Shown one piece after another: positions 28,301 to 35,931 of a stretch of 64,000 bases of DNA (position 1 is the first letter of the stretch; each line of letters opens with the position of its first letter). This DNA is from Actinomadura terrae. GTDB taxonomy: Bacteria > Actinomycetota > Actinomycetes > Streptosporangiales > Streptosporangiaceae. A program made the position numbers and the translations under genes. The notes under the pieces were generated by a model. That model was not told the origin of the DNA. It saw nothing but the letters and a program-made list of their open reading frames with translations, and ran no database searches. The DNA is taken from NCBI RefSeq assembly GCF_022751215.1, contig NZ_JAICDG010000001.1:62001-126000 (forward strand). Direction: 5' to 3'.

Positions 28301-28478
28301 CCTGGTCGGCGGTCAGCTCGCCGGAGTAGACGTCCACGGGGCCGCCCGCCGCCGGGGTGGGCGGCGATGCGTTCGCGGGGGCTGCGGCGAGCGTTCCGAT
28401 CAGGAGCGCCGCCGCGGCCAGAATGGGCGTGAGTCTTCCGCGCCGAAAACGGGCGTGCCGGACAACCGTGCGCGCCAT
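25317..28478 (-). CDS. Secreted M14 zinc carboxypeptidase, multidomain
   Basis: A 1053-residue exported peptidase. Signal peptide is residues 1-38 (Arg-rich start, 'ILAAAALLIGTLAAAPANAS'). The M14 domain (about 125-440) has zinc ligands H191 and E194 in 'HAREW', H324 in 'VNYHS' and the probable catalytic E420 in 'SIFEFP'. An EF-hand-like calcium loop, 'DNNGDGKITAGDGVD' (255-269), is inserted before 'LNRNFPYKW'. The C-terminal ~600 residues are beta-rich with an immune-inhibitor-A-like segment ('GFDNIVLEAHTVGADDWTTL', 'LFVDDTKV'). It probably trims amino acids from extracellular proteins. Ends in a 16-bp stop-codon repeat and strong hairpin. Confidence 0.9.
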   Translation of the reverse strand: MARTVVRHARFRRGRLTPILAAAALLIGTLAAAPANASPPTPAAGGPVDVYSGELTADQVKLLDRSGVDREDVSIGQGQGGRLHVEAVMNGLQATALARQGLPLTVKKVQGKDVEQRLKAAPPKVFRPYSGAGNIHDELLKVAADHPSIAKAVDLGTSVQGKPITAVRVSKDVATLKDHTRPVVVYQGTQHAREWITPEMVRRLLHHYVEGYGRDAELTKIVDTTELWFLPVVNVDGYDLTFTDGFRLWRKNAHDNNGDGKITAGDGVDLNRNFPYKWGYDNEGSSPNPANETFRGASPASEPETNAQTGLYKRVRPTYLVNYHSAAELLLHGVGWQALTRSPDDVIHDALVGDIDHPAVPGYTPELGAQLYTTNGDTDGQADNEYGALSITPEMATCRTAANTFPDDEWTPDKCGSIFEFPDDERLIAHEFQKNLPFALSVGKSAQTPDNPVSSVGRVAPDFETSAFSTSLGSTQEVSSYIRRSVRNRDLNYRINGGRVRHDGAREWRGGERFGDENDNYYAEYRGKVTGQRPGDKVEVWFSGEKAGKRVEGKHFTYTVQSRRGADVLVIADEDYRGINPTYPAGTNAPLYARQYADLVKSAEHKPLVWDIDKQGAPSSLGVLKHFKAVVWYLGDNRLTQDAADDPVRTHQGDAHDAQVADRAKDLVLSVRAYLNEGGKLLHTGETSGYFGQLSKVNGGGIYYGLKGHPEKPCVVSGNYRDDCELLSDDFFQYYLGAFDRQLVGAPKQFTGTKDPFDGITSNLTGTKSNPLNEAGGFQVTSTLLPVKDFPQFRSWKAGDYLGAAAPSEPVEGQWYVAGPHQDSAYRRLTRTVDLSSVTAAQAPALQAQLSYSTETGFDNIVLEAHTVGADDWTTLPDRNGRTRAVVPAECEQGYLLTLHPFLKHYITGGTPCSASGSSGSWNAITGNSNGWVPTSFDLSAYAGKKVEVSLSYVSDPGTGGAGLFVDDTKVTTTGGLLDAEGFESGLGPWSIQGAPAGSPGNASEFARAQALIDSVAAVATRDTVLLGFGVEQAGTPEEQRALVRRALDHLLD

Positions 28479-28640
28479 CGCGCCTCCCTGACATGGATCA
28501 CAACGGGGGTTGCGTGATCGTCTGCCGAGGCAGGATGGGTGTCAATGTGACATCGGTGCCGTTTGCCGCATTCGGTCAGTTTGTGCGGTCTGTGCACCTA
28601 AGGGGCCGATGGAACGTCCCGTCGCTCGTTGGAACGCGAC

Positions 28641-28676
28641 AAAAATGCGCGCTTCAGGGGATGCGCGCTTCAGGAG
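28641..28676 (-). repeat. 16-bp tandem repeat including the TetR-gene stop codon
   Basis: On the plus strand ATGCGCGCTTCAGGGG (28645-28660) is followed at once by ATGCGCGCTTCAGGAG (28661-28676). On the minus strand both copies contain TGAAGCGCGCAT; the TGA of the first (28672-28670) is the regulator's stop and the second TGA (28656-28654) is in another frame. Confidence 0.85.
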
Positions 28677-29440
28677 GGGACGTGGCCGGTGATGATCGCG
28701 GGGACCAGGGACGCGGCGAACTCCTCCGGGTCGTCCGGAAGCCGTGCCCCGGTCGCGACCGGCTCCGGCCCGGCGAGCCGGATCAGGAAGGCGTGCTGCT
28801 GGCAGCCGCCCAGCAGGGCGGCGGCGAGGTAGGGGAGGGGCGCGCCGTCCAGGACGCGTCCGGCCCGCTGCTCGGCCTCCAGGTAGCCGATGAGGGCCGC
28901 GTGGCCGAGGACCGGCCCGGCGGTGGCGCCGCCCGGAGGACCGGCGGGCGGGCCGCCGGGCGCGCCCGGAAGGCCCGTGCTGGAGGACGCCGTGCTGGAG
29001 GACGCCGTGCCGGAGGGCGCCGCGTCCTGGCCACTCCTGGCCCGTCCCCGCGGTTTGGCCTGCGCGGCCTCCTGCGCCCTGGCGGGGCCGTCCGCCCGCA
29101 GCCAGGCGATCAGCTCGGGGTCGGCGAGGACGGGCCCGGTCATCGGCAGCAGCTCGCCGTAGAAGCGGATCATGTCGGCCGCGAGCCGGACGAGGTTGCC
29201 CTCGACCGTGCCCTGTCCGACCGAGCCCATCAGAGCCGCCATCGCCGTCCGCGCGGTGGCCGTGACCTCGCCCAACGCCGCCGCGAACAGCGCCGTCTTG
29301 TTGGCGAAGTGGTTGTAGAGGCTGCCCTCGGAGACGCCCGCGTTGCGCGCGATCTCCTTGGTCGTCGCGGCCGTGATCCCGCGGCCGCGGATCACCTCGA
29401 TCGCCGCCGCGAGGATCCTGTCCCGCATCGGCTCCGTCAC
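28670..29440 (-). CDS. TetR-family regulator
   Basis: A 256-residue repressor. The HTH is 'ILAAAIEVIRGRGITAATTKEIARNAGVSEGSLYNHFANKTALFAAAL'. The ligand domain is split by a Pro/Gly/Ser-rich low-complexity insert ('GTASSSTASSSTGLPGAPGG' and after, about 150-185) that is unusual for the family and probably a disordered loop. I use GTG 29440, with GGAG eight bases upstream; the frame is open to 29509. A TGAGTG-AG-CACTCA operator sits 60 bases upstream, so it likely represses itself and perhaps the divergent SpoIIE-ATPase gene. Confidence 0.85.
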   Translation of the reverse strand: MTEPMRDRILAAAIEVIRGRGITAATTKEIARNAGVSEGSLYNHFANKTALFAAALGEVTATARTAMAALMGSVGQGTVEGNLVRLAADMIRFYGELLPMTGPVLADPELIAWLRADGPARAQEAAQAKPRGRARSGQDAAPSGTASSSTASSSTGLPGAPGGPPAGPPGGATAGPVLGHAALIGYLEAEQRAGRVLDGAPLPYLAAALLGGCQQHAFLIRLAGPEPVATGARLPDDPEEFAASLVPAIITGHVPS

Positions 29441-29498
29441 CGCTGCCACTCCGTCGCCACCTCCCGCGTGCCGCTGGACACTAGCACGGCCCACGTAT

Positions 29499-29512
29499 TG
29501 AGTGAGCACTCA
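29499..29512. promoter_or_regulatory. TetR operator-like inverted repeat
   Basis: TGAGTG-AG-CACTCA, two perfect six-base arms with a two-base spacer, between the divergent TetR gene and the SpoIIE-ATPase gene. The form is typical of autoregulated TetR operators. Confidence 0.7.
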
Positions 29513-29619
29513 CCCGAGCCAGTTTAGCGGAACGGCGGCGCTGCGCCTTCACTCAAGGTAATCTTCCGTTCACCATTGGTTGCCGGATGTGCCGCGCCCT
29601 CGCGCAGGGAGGGGTCCGC

Positions 29620-32211
29620 GTGAGCCTCATCGGAAGTCACTCGCCGCCGCATGCGGAAGGCGGCACGCCCCTGGAACCGCCTGATTCGGGCACGTCCGTG
29701 CCCGCAGGCGCGGACGTGGATGTGGGCGCGGACGTCGATGTGGACGTGGGCGTTCTCCGGGACGCCCACGCGCCCCGGTTCCTGGAGCAGAACCTGCTCG
29801 GCGTCGCCCACATGGCCGCCGTCACACTGGACGGGCGCGGCCGGGTCACCCACTGGGACCGCACCGCCGCCGAGCTGTTCGGCCTGGGGCGCTGCCAGGC
29901 GCTCGGCCGCCCGCTGACCACGGTGCTGAGGCTCCCGCAGGAGCACCGCGCCGCGTTCGAGCCGGACGTGTACGGATACGTATGGTGCGGCGCGTGCTCC
30001 GTCCCCCGCGTCGACAACGGGGAGCTCGCGGAGGTCGGGTGGTGGGTGTACCCCATCGACCGTCCGGGAGCGGACGAGGGCGACCCCGGCATCCGCGTCC
30101 TCGCGCTCGCCGCCGATCTGCGGCGGCTCCGCACCGACGGCACCGGCCTCATGATGGACGGCGTCCTCGTCGCCCACCCCGACGGGTCCGCGCACCGCGC
30201 CGCCGGGGCACGGCTCCTGCGCGTCGAACCCGCGCTGGCGCCCCCGTCCAGGGGCGGGCCCCAGATCGCGCCGTTCACCCGCCACCTTCTCGAACTGCTC
30301 CCCGTGACGGGGCCCGCCGCCGAGCCGATCACCTCCCGCGTCCTCGGCCTCGGCGCGCCCGCCCTCAACCTCAGCGTGCACGTCCGGCTCCCCGTCGCCC
30401 CCTACCGGGGCGACGTGCCGCGCGCGCTCCGGGTCAGACCCCGCGCCGCCGGGTCGCCCGCCCCCGATCCGCGCCCCGAACAGGGAATAGAGGCGATGGC
30501 CGTGATGGAGCCGCTGACCTTCCTCAGCGAGGCCGGGCAGCAGATCGGCAGTTCGCTGGACCATCTGCAAGCCGCCCGGACGCTCGCCGAGGTGCTGGTG
30601 CCCCGGCTCGCCGACTTCGCCGCCGTCGACCTCCTCGAAGGCGTCGTCGCCGACTCGGCGCCGCCCGTCGGCGAGATCGGCGAGATCACGCAGATGCGCC
30701 GCGTCGCCGTCGCCCACAACGACGACCCCGGCCGCTGGGAGGACACCGTCCCCCGCGACGCGAGGCTGTCGTTCCAGAAACGCTCGCCTTTCGTCCAGGC
30801 CATGCGCACCGGGCGGCCCGTGCACATCCCCCGGGTCAGCCCGGAGAGCTCCGCGCAGATCTCCGCCTCGCTCGGCGTCGATCTGCGGGCCCTGTACGCC
30901 GACCGGACGCTGCTGATCGCCCCGCTCATCGCGCGCGGCCGCGTCCTCGGCACGTTCGAGCTGCTCCGCAAGCCCGACCGCCCCGGCTTCGACGAACTCG
31001 ACCTCGCCATGGTCGACGAGCTGTCCCGCCGGGCCGCGCTCTGCATCGACAGCGGGCGGCTCTACCGGCGCGAGGTCCAGGTCGCGCAGGAACTCCAGCG
31101 CAGCATGCTCCCGGACGACCCGCCGGAGGTCGCGGGCGCGCGCGTGTGCTACCGCTACCGTCCCGCCGGGCAGGCCGCGCAGGTCGGCGGCGACTGGTTC
31201 GACGCCATCCCGCTGCCCGGCTGCCGCCTCGGCATCGTGGTCGGCGACGTCATGGGGCACGGCCTCACCTCCGCCGCGATCATGGGCCAGCTGCGGACGA
31301 CCGTCCGCACCCTCGCCGCCCAGGACATGCGGCCCGACATCCTGCTCCGCCAGCTCGACGTCCTCGCCCGGCGGCTCGGCGAGGACTACCTCGCCACCTG
31401 CCTGTACGCCGTGTACGACCCGATCGCGCGGCGCTGCCGCCTCGCCAACGCCGGGCACGTCCCGCCGGTGCTGGTGGCGCCGGGCGGCGACTCGCGGGTG
31501 CTGCCCGTCCCGCCCGGCGTCCCGATCGGCGTCGGCGGCGAGCCGTTCGAGACCGTGGAGATCGACGTCGCGGACGGCTCGCGCCTCGTGCTGTGCACCG
31601 ACGGGCTCCTCGAACGCCGGGACCGCGACATCGACCAGGGGCTGGAGGAGATGCGGGCCGAGCTCGCGGGCGACACCCGGCCGCTCGACTGCGCCTGCGA
31701 CGCGCTCCTGGCCGCGCTCGGCACCGCCACCCCCGCCGACGACATCGCCATCGTCGCCGTCGGCCTGGACGGCATCCCCGGCGGCGACGTCGCGACCTGG
31801 GAGCTGGAACCCGAGCCCGACATGGTGCCGCTGGCCCGCGCGCAGGTCGCCGACCGCCTCCTCGACTGGCGGATGGAGGGGATCACCGACAACGTCCAGC
31901 TGCTCGTCAGCGAACTCGTCACCAACGCGCTCGTCCACGGCGCCGGGGCGATCGGCCTGCGGCTCATCAAGGGCAGGACCCTGCTCGGCGAAGTCCACGA
32001 CGACGGCCAGGAGATGCCCCAGCTCTGCCACGCCGAGGCCACCGACGAGTCCGGGCGCGGCCTGCAACTCGTCAGCCATCTGGCCGCGCGCTGGGGGACG
32101 CACCGCACCGACCACGGCAAGGTCGTCTGGTTCGAGCACCCCCTCCCGCGCGAGGCCGAGGAGTGCGAGCCCGAGGAGTGCGAGCCCGAGGGGTCCGAGC
32201 CTGGGAGGTAA
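29620..32211 (+). CDS. PAS-GAF-SpoIIE phosphatase fused to RsbW-like ATPase
   Basis: An 863-residue regulator joining both halves of a partner switch. Order: acidic Val/Asp start, PAS (about 45-115, 'GVAHMAAVTLDGRGRVTHWDRTAAELFG'), GAF (about 300-460), PP2C/SpoIIE (about 485-720, 'VGGDWFDAI', 'GDVMGHG', 'LCTDGLLE', 'PADDIAIV') and a GHKL ATPase (about 735-855, 'LLVSELVTNALVHGAG', 'DESGRGLQLVSHLAARWGT'). The ATPase could phosphorylate and the SpoIIE part dephosphorylate the same STAS protein. The tail repeats E-E-C-E-P. GTG 29620 follows GGGAGG; an ATG at 29587 is also in frame. Confidence 0.92.
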   Translation: MSLIGSHSPPHAEGGTPLEPPDSGTSVPAGADVDVGADVDVDVGVLRDAHAPRFLEQNLLGVAHMAAVTLDGRGRVTHWDRTAAELFGLGRCQALGRPLTTVLRLPQEHRAAFEPDVYGYVWCGACSVPRVDNGELAEVGWWVYPIDRPGADEGDPGIRVLALAADLRRLRTDGTGLMMDGVLVAHPDGSAHRAAGARLLRVEPALAPPSRGGPQIAPFTRHLLELLPVTGPAAEPITSRVLGLGAPALNLSVHVRLPVAPYRGDVPRALRVRPRAAGSPAPDPRPEQGIEAMAVMEPLTFLSEAGQQIGSSLDHLQAARTLAEVLVPRLADFAAVDLLEGVVADSAPPVGEIGEITQMRRVAVAHNDDPGRWEDTVPRDARLSFQKRSPFVQAMRTGRPVHIPRVSPESSAQISASLGVDLRALYADRTLLIAPLIARGRVLGTFELLRKPDRPGFDELDLAMVDELSRRAALCIDSGRLYRREVQVAQELQRSMLPDDPPEVAGARVCYRYRPAGQAAQVGGDWFDAIPLPGCRLGIVVGDVMGHGLTSAAIMGQLRTTVRTLAAQDMRPDILLRQLDVLARRLGEDYLATCLYAVYDPIARRCRLANAGHVPPVLVAPGGDSRVLPVPPGVPIGVGGEPFETVEIDVADGSRLVLCTDGLLERRDRDIDQGLEEMRAELAGDTRPLDCACDALLAALGTATPADDIAIVAVGLDGIPGGDVATWELEPEPDMVPLARAQVADRLLDWRMEGITDNVQLLVSELVTNALVHGAGAIGLRLIKGRTLLGEVHDDGQEMPQLCHAEATDESGRGLQLVSHLAARWGTHRTDHGKVVWFEHPLPREAEECEPEECEPEGSEPGR

Positions 32212-32295
32212 CTGTCCCCCCGGCGCCATCTACTCTCGCGTGCCCCCGTCCGTTCTGATCGAGGGTGACGACCCGAGGACCCACCGGGGGACGAG

Positions 32296-33126
32296 TTGGG
32301 TGACACGCTGACGCTGCCCGTACCGGAGACCCTCTACGGCACCTACGCCGTCGCGCTCGCCCGCCCCGTCCCCGACCCGGCCGCGCTGGCCCACCGGGAG
32401 GTCGCCCGCCGCTTCGGCGCCCCCCTCCGCGACCTCGTCCTCGGCATGCTCGACAGTCCGATGCTCACGCTCGACCAGCGTCCCGCCGGTGACTTCCCGC
32501 CGCTGCCCGGTGCCTACAACGCCACCCCCCGCGACGTCAGGACGCTCGGCGCCGCGTCCCACCTGCTCGCCGTCCGGGCCGCGTACCGTCCCGGCTGGCC
32601 GCCCGCCCACGAGTGGGCCGCGCGCGCCGTGGCCGGTGCCATCGCCGCTCCCAGCGCCGCCCTTGTCGTGGACGTGTTCACCCCTCAGCTTCTGTCCCAG
32701 GAGTCCCTCCAGCGCTCCCTGCCCGGGCCCGACGGCACGATCCGGCTCGTCGACTGGATGCTCCTTCCGCATACGTCCGGGCCCGGCGGCTTCTGGTTCT
32801 CGACCCAGGGCCTGGCCCGGTTCGGGCTGCCCGAGGTGCAGTCGGAGAACGTCCCCGCCGACCTCGTCGAACCGTGGGGGCGGCTTCTGAACGGCCTGGC
32901 CCGCAGCGTCCTCGACCTGTGGCTCGACCAGCTCCGGACCAGCGAGCATCCCACCGCCGTCGACCTCCCCGACATCGTCACCGTCGGCCTCCAGGACATC
33001 GCCGCCGCGCAGGGCACCCGCGACCCGATGCGCCGCGAGGTCCCCGTCCGGCTCCGCCCCGACCCGCCGTTCCTGACCGTCGTGGACGCCGCCGAACCCC
33101 TGTGCGCCGCGCTGTTCGGCCCGTGA
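32296..33126 (+). CDS. Uncharacterised protein downstream of SpoIIE-ATPase
   Basis: A 276-residue soluble protein I do not recognise. It starts with TTG after GGGGGA ('GDTLTLPVPETLYGTYAVALARPVP'). Noticeable stretches are 'AALVVDVFTPQLLSQESLQRSLPG', 'DWMLLPHTSGPGGFWFSTQGLARFGLPEVQSENVP' and a C-terminal 'PVRLRPDPPFLTVVDAAEPL'. No membrane segment or known catalytic motif. Codon use is normal for the window. It follows the SpoIIE gene by 84 bases and precedes another unknown gene by 36, so the three may be co-transcribed. The stop is repeated 15 bp later in an imperfect duplication. Confidence 0.75.
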   Translation: MGDTLTLPVPETLYGTYAVALARPVPDPAALAHREVARRFGAPLRDLVLGMLDSPMLTLDQRPAGDFPPLPGAYNATPRDVRTLGAASHLLAVRAAYRPGWPPAHEWAARAVAGAIAAPSAALVVDVFTPQLLSQESLQRSLPGPDGTIRLVDWMLLPHTSGPGGFWFSTQGLARFGLPEVQSENVPADLVEPWGRLLNGLARSVLDLWLDQLRTSEHPTAVDLPDIVTVGLQDIAAAQGTRDPMRREVPVRLRPDPPFLTVVDAAEPLCAALFGP

Positions 33127-33153
33127 TCCGGTTGCCGATGATCTTGTTCTCGG
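33124..33153 (+). repeat. Imperfect 15-bp duplication starting at a stop codon
   Basis: TGATCCGGTTGCCGA (33124-33138, the first TGA is the gene's stop) is followed by TGATCTTGTTCTCGG (33139-33153); nine of fifteen bases match. The second TGA is in the same frame as the first. Confidence 0.5.
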
Positions 33154-33162
33154 CGCAGGATC

Positions 33163-34845
33163 GTGACCGTGACAATCGACCCCGAGGACGAACCCGACCA
33201 CCCGGCCCCTCCCCCCGGCCCCTATCCCGGCGACGTCCACGTGGCAGGCAAGCGCGAACCGGCGGGCACGCGCGAGCCGTCGGCAGGCAGGCGCGACCAG
33301 GAGGACCCCTGGACGCCCTACGCACCACCCCAGGACACGCCCTCCCCGGAGCCTCCCCGCGACGCGCCCCTCCGGGACACCCCTCCCCGGGGCACGCCGC
33401 CCCAGGGCACGCCGCCCGCGGCCGAACCGCCCTCCACATCGGAGTCCGCGAACCAGGAACCCGCTGTCAAACCGCCCTTCGGTACGGAGCCCTTCGGCAC
33501 GACGCCCTTCGGTACGGCGCCGCCTCCGCAGAACGCGTCCGTCACGCGCGAGGACTACCTTCCCCAGCCACCCCCACCCGGGCCTCCGCCTACGTCCGAG
33601 CCCTGGTCCACGTCAGAGAACGCGTCCTGGACGTCGAGTCCACCGCCCTCCCCGCAGGAGGAGCCGCCTGGCGCCGGGCCCACCCGTGAGGACCCGGCGC
33701 CGGGAATGACGCCCGGGATACCGCCGGCATCCTCTCCGTGGACTTCGCGGCCCAGCGAGCCGCCTCCCGCGGACACGAACAGGTGGGTTCCCTCCAGCGA
33801 GGCGGTGCCTCCCCCCAGAGGCCCCGGGGACGCGGCGACCGGATCGGTGCCGTTCGGTGAGCCGTCGTCCACCCGCGAAGAGCCGTCCCCATTGCGCGGA
33901 GGACCCCTTGAGGACGATCCCTATACGGAGTGGAAGGGTGGACGGCACGAACGCGACAGCGACATAGGCGGCGACATAGGCGAGGGGTCGGGGCACACCG
34001 TCCCGGACGTGCCGTCCCTGCCTCCCAAGGGCCTGTCGGCCGAGCCGCCCAGAGGACGCGACGTCCAGTGGGCGCCCAGGCAGCCCGAACCCCCCGCCGA
34101 ACCGCCGCCCGGGCCGCGGGGGCCCATGGCGGACCCGGCGCGGCGTGAGGCGCTCGCCGACGCGTTCGTGACGGAGTTCGCCGGAAGCTCCACGTGGCGG
34201 GCGATGGTCGCCGTGCTGGAGGGCGCGTTCCCCGGGCGCGGCATGGCGGCGACGCTGACGCGCCGCACCGACGAGATCTGGCAGACGATGGAGGGGCTCG
34301 ACCGTCCCGCCGCCGCCAGGCTGGGCCTGCCCGCATGGCTGGACGACGCCGGAATGGTGTTCGACCTCAGTGCCCACCTGGAGGAGCGGAGGGCGTCCCG
34401 GGGGAGTTCCGGTCCGCCCCGCGCGTCCAGGCCCTATGTGGGGACGTTCGTCATCGACACGCTGGATCCGCTGCGCTACCACCGCGCCGTGGGCGGCCCC
34501 TTGGCGCCGGGCGACGGGACGCTGCCGCCGCCGGACGCCCGGGAGGACGACGACACGGGTGTCGTGATCGTGGCGCACCTGGCCTCCGCCGGGGCGCGGG
34601 TCCTGGACTCGGTGGCGCTGTGGCGGTACGCGGGCCGCGTGGTCACGGGCACGCTCCGCGACGGCGGGCGGCCGGACGCGGGCGCGCGCACGCGGGGGGC
34701 ACTGCGGGCGCTCAGGCGCGTCGTCTTCGTCGACCCGGACCTCGGGCTCGGGCTGGCGCTGCGGATCGACGCCGCGCGGACGCCCCGGTGCCTGCTGGCC
34801 TTCCGGGTGGACGACACGGCGGCGCCCCGCTTCGTCCGTCCCTGA
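33163..34845 (+). CDS. Pro-rich uncharacterised protein with conserved C-terminal domain
   Basis: A 560-residue protein in two parts. Residues 1-315 are low-complexity, dominated by Pro, Ser, Thr, Glu and Gly, with repeats such as 'PPRGTPPQGTPP' and 'FGTEPFGTTPFGTAPP', and must be disordered. Residues 320-560 look folded: 'RREALADAFVTEFAGSSTWRAMVAVLEGAF', 'DEIWQTMEGLDRPAAARLGLPAW', 'VIVAHLASAGARVLDSVALWRYAG', ending 'RCLLAFRVDDTAAPRFVRP'. I do not recognise the domain. No membrane segment. GTG start 33163; a GTG two codons on (33169) is also possible. The second gene after the SpoIIE-ATPase fusion. Confidence 0.75.
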   Translation: MTVTIDPEDEPDHPAPPPGPYPGDVHVAGKREPAGTREPSAGRRDQEDPWTPYAPPQDTPSPEPPRDAPLRDTPPRGTPPQGTPPAAEPPSTSESANQEPAVKPPFGTEPFGTTPFGTAPPPQNASVTREDYLPQPPPPGPPPTSEPWSTSENASWTSSPPPSPQEEPPGAGPTREDPAPGMTPGIPPASSPWTSRPSEPPPADTNRWVPSSEAVPPPRGPGDAATGSVPFGEPSSTREEPSPLRGGPLEDDPYTEWKGGRHERDSDIGGDIGEGSGHTVPDVPSLPPKGLSAEPPRGRDVQWAPRQPEPPAEPPPGPRGPMADPARREALADAFVTEFAGSSTWRAMVAVLEGAFPGRGMAATLTRRTDEIWQTMEGLDRPAAARLGLPAWLDDAGMVFDLSAHLEERRASRGSSGPPRASRPYVGTFVIDTLDPLRYHRAVGGPLAPGDGTLPPPDAREDDDTGVVIVAHLASAGARVLDSVALWRYAGRVVTGTLRDGGRPDAGARTRGALRALRRVVFVDPDLGLGLALRIDAARTPRCLLAFRVDDTAAPRFVRP

Positions 34846-34874
34846 CCGGCTCCGCCCCTGATCGGTTCTCGGGA
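34843..34874 (+). repeat. Imperfect 16-bp duplication starting at a stop codon
   Basis: TGACCGGCTCCGCCCC (34843-34858) is followed by TGATCGGTTCTCGGGA (34859-34874). The first TGA ends the Pro-rich protein gene; the second is shifted by one frame. Eight to nine positions match outside the TGA. Confidence 0.55.
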
Positions 34875-34899
34875 CGCCCCCGGATCAGTTCTGGGGGCG
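34875..34899. terminator. Hairpin between convergent genes
   Basis: CGCCCCC (34875-34881) pairs with GGGGGCG (34893-34899) around an 11-base loop. The minus-strand stop (34885-34887) lies in the loop. It can end both the Pro-rich protein transcript and the opposing one. Confidence 0.6.
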
Positions 34900-35772
34900 G
34901 AGCCAGGAGAGGTCGCACTGGAGCTCGTCGGGGAGTTCGCGGATGTAGCCCGCGAGCTCCCACGGCTCCGACGGCACCGGGCGGTCGCCCGCGTCCCTGA
35001 GAAGGCCGCAGACGAGCGCGCTCGTCGTGCGGACGACCGTGAACGCGCCGAGCCGCGCGACGCCGCCACCGCTCAGATGGGCGAGCTCGGACAGCAGGGC
35101 GCTGACGCCGGACGGGTCCTGCGGGTCGTAGAGGCCGCGCGCGTAGGAGAACAGCTCCTCGGCGAGCGGGTCGGCGCGCCGTCCGGACAGGTAGTACACC
35201 GTGCCCCAGTAGGAGCCGCTCGCGGCCTGCCCGGACCGCTGGTCGCGGATGCGGACGCGCAGCCCGTACTCGGCGGCGCAGCGCTCGTAGGCCTCGGCCA
35301 GCAGCGCCTCGGCCTCGCCCTCCTCGCTGACGACGAGCCCGGTGACGACGCCCTCCTCGTGGTCGAGGCGGTCGAGCATCTCCCGGTGCAGTTCGGTGAT
35401 GTCCTGCTCCACCGCGTCCAGGGAGCGGGCGAGCGCGCGCTGCGCGTCGCGGTCGAGGTCGAGGCCCGCCAGCTCGGCGGAGATCTCGCCCACCTCCTTC
35501 TCCAGGCGCTCCACCCGGGCGTTGACGGCGTCGATCCGGGACTCCACCAGGTCGGACATGTCGGAGGCCGGCTGCGGGATCGGGATGCCGGACGGCACGG
35601 CGCTCGCCGCGACCTCGCTTTGCAGCGTCTCGTGGCGCTTGGACAGCTCGGCCAGCTGCGTACGCAGGTCGCGCAGGTCCGCTTGCGCGCGGGGGAGCCG
35701 CTTGTCGGAGGCGATGTAGAACTCGCGTCCGGCGATCGCAAGGCACAGCAGGACCAGGATCACGGTGGTCAT
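34885..35772 (-). CDS. Membrane-anchored coiled-coil protein, unknown
   Basis: A 295-residue protein with an N-terminal membrane anchor (residues 3-17, 'TVILVLLCLAIAGREFYIA') and a long helical, coiled-coil-like part: 'RAQADLRDLRTQLAELSKRHETLQSEV' and 'VESRIDAVNARVERLEKEVGEISAELAGL...AVEQDITELHREMLDRL'. The C-terminal half (about 150-295) is globular, with 'EALLAEAYERCAAEYGLRVRIRD' and 'YYLSGRRADPLAEELFSYARGLY'. I know no named family. The coiled coil suggests a scaffold or oligomer. It faces the Pro-rich gene and may sit at the cell membrane with the adjacent Spo0M-like protein. Confidence 0.75.
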   Translation of the reverse strand: MTTVILVLLCLAIAGREFYIASDKRLPRAQADLRDLRTQLAELSKRHETLQSEVAASAVPSGIPIPQPASDMSDLVESRIDAVNARVERLEKEVGEISAELAGLDLDRDAQRALARSLDAVEQDITELHREMLDRLDHEEGVVTGLVVSEEGEAEALLAEAYERCAAEYGLRVRIRDQRSGQAASGSYWGTVYYLSGRRADPLAEELFSYARGLYDPQDPSGVSALLSELAHLSGGGVARLGAFTVVRTTSALVCGLLRDAGDRPVPSEPWELAGYIRELPDELQCDLSWLRPQN

Positions 35773-35931
35773 GTGGCTCCTCGGGAGGCGGTCTGCAATC
35801 CGACCTTAACCAGCGGGCGGCCCGTTGGCCCTGGGTGCGGCAGATCTCGTCCGAAAGGCCCGGCATTTCCGTGGGACGTCCGCGCCCCCTGGTGCTCCAA
35901 GGGGCCGCCGGGCCTCCTGGATCGCGCGGGA

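Noticed and set aside
25137..28517. Long plus-strand frames antisense to the M14 peptidase
   Set aside because: No domain, no ribosome sites; the minus-strand peptidase has clear motifs through its whole length.
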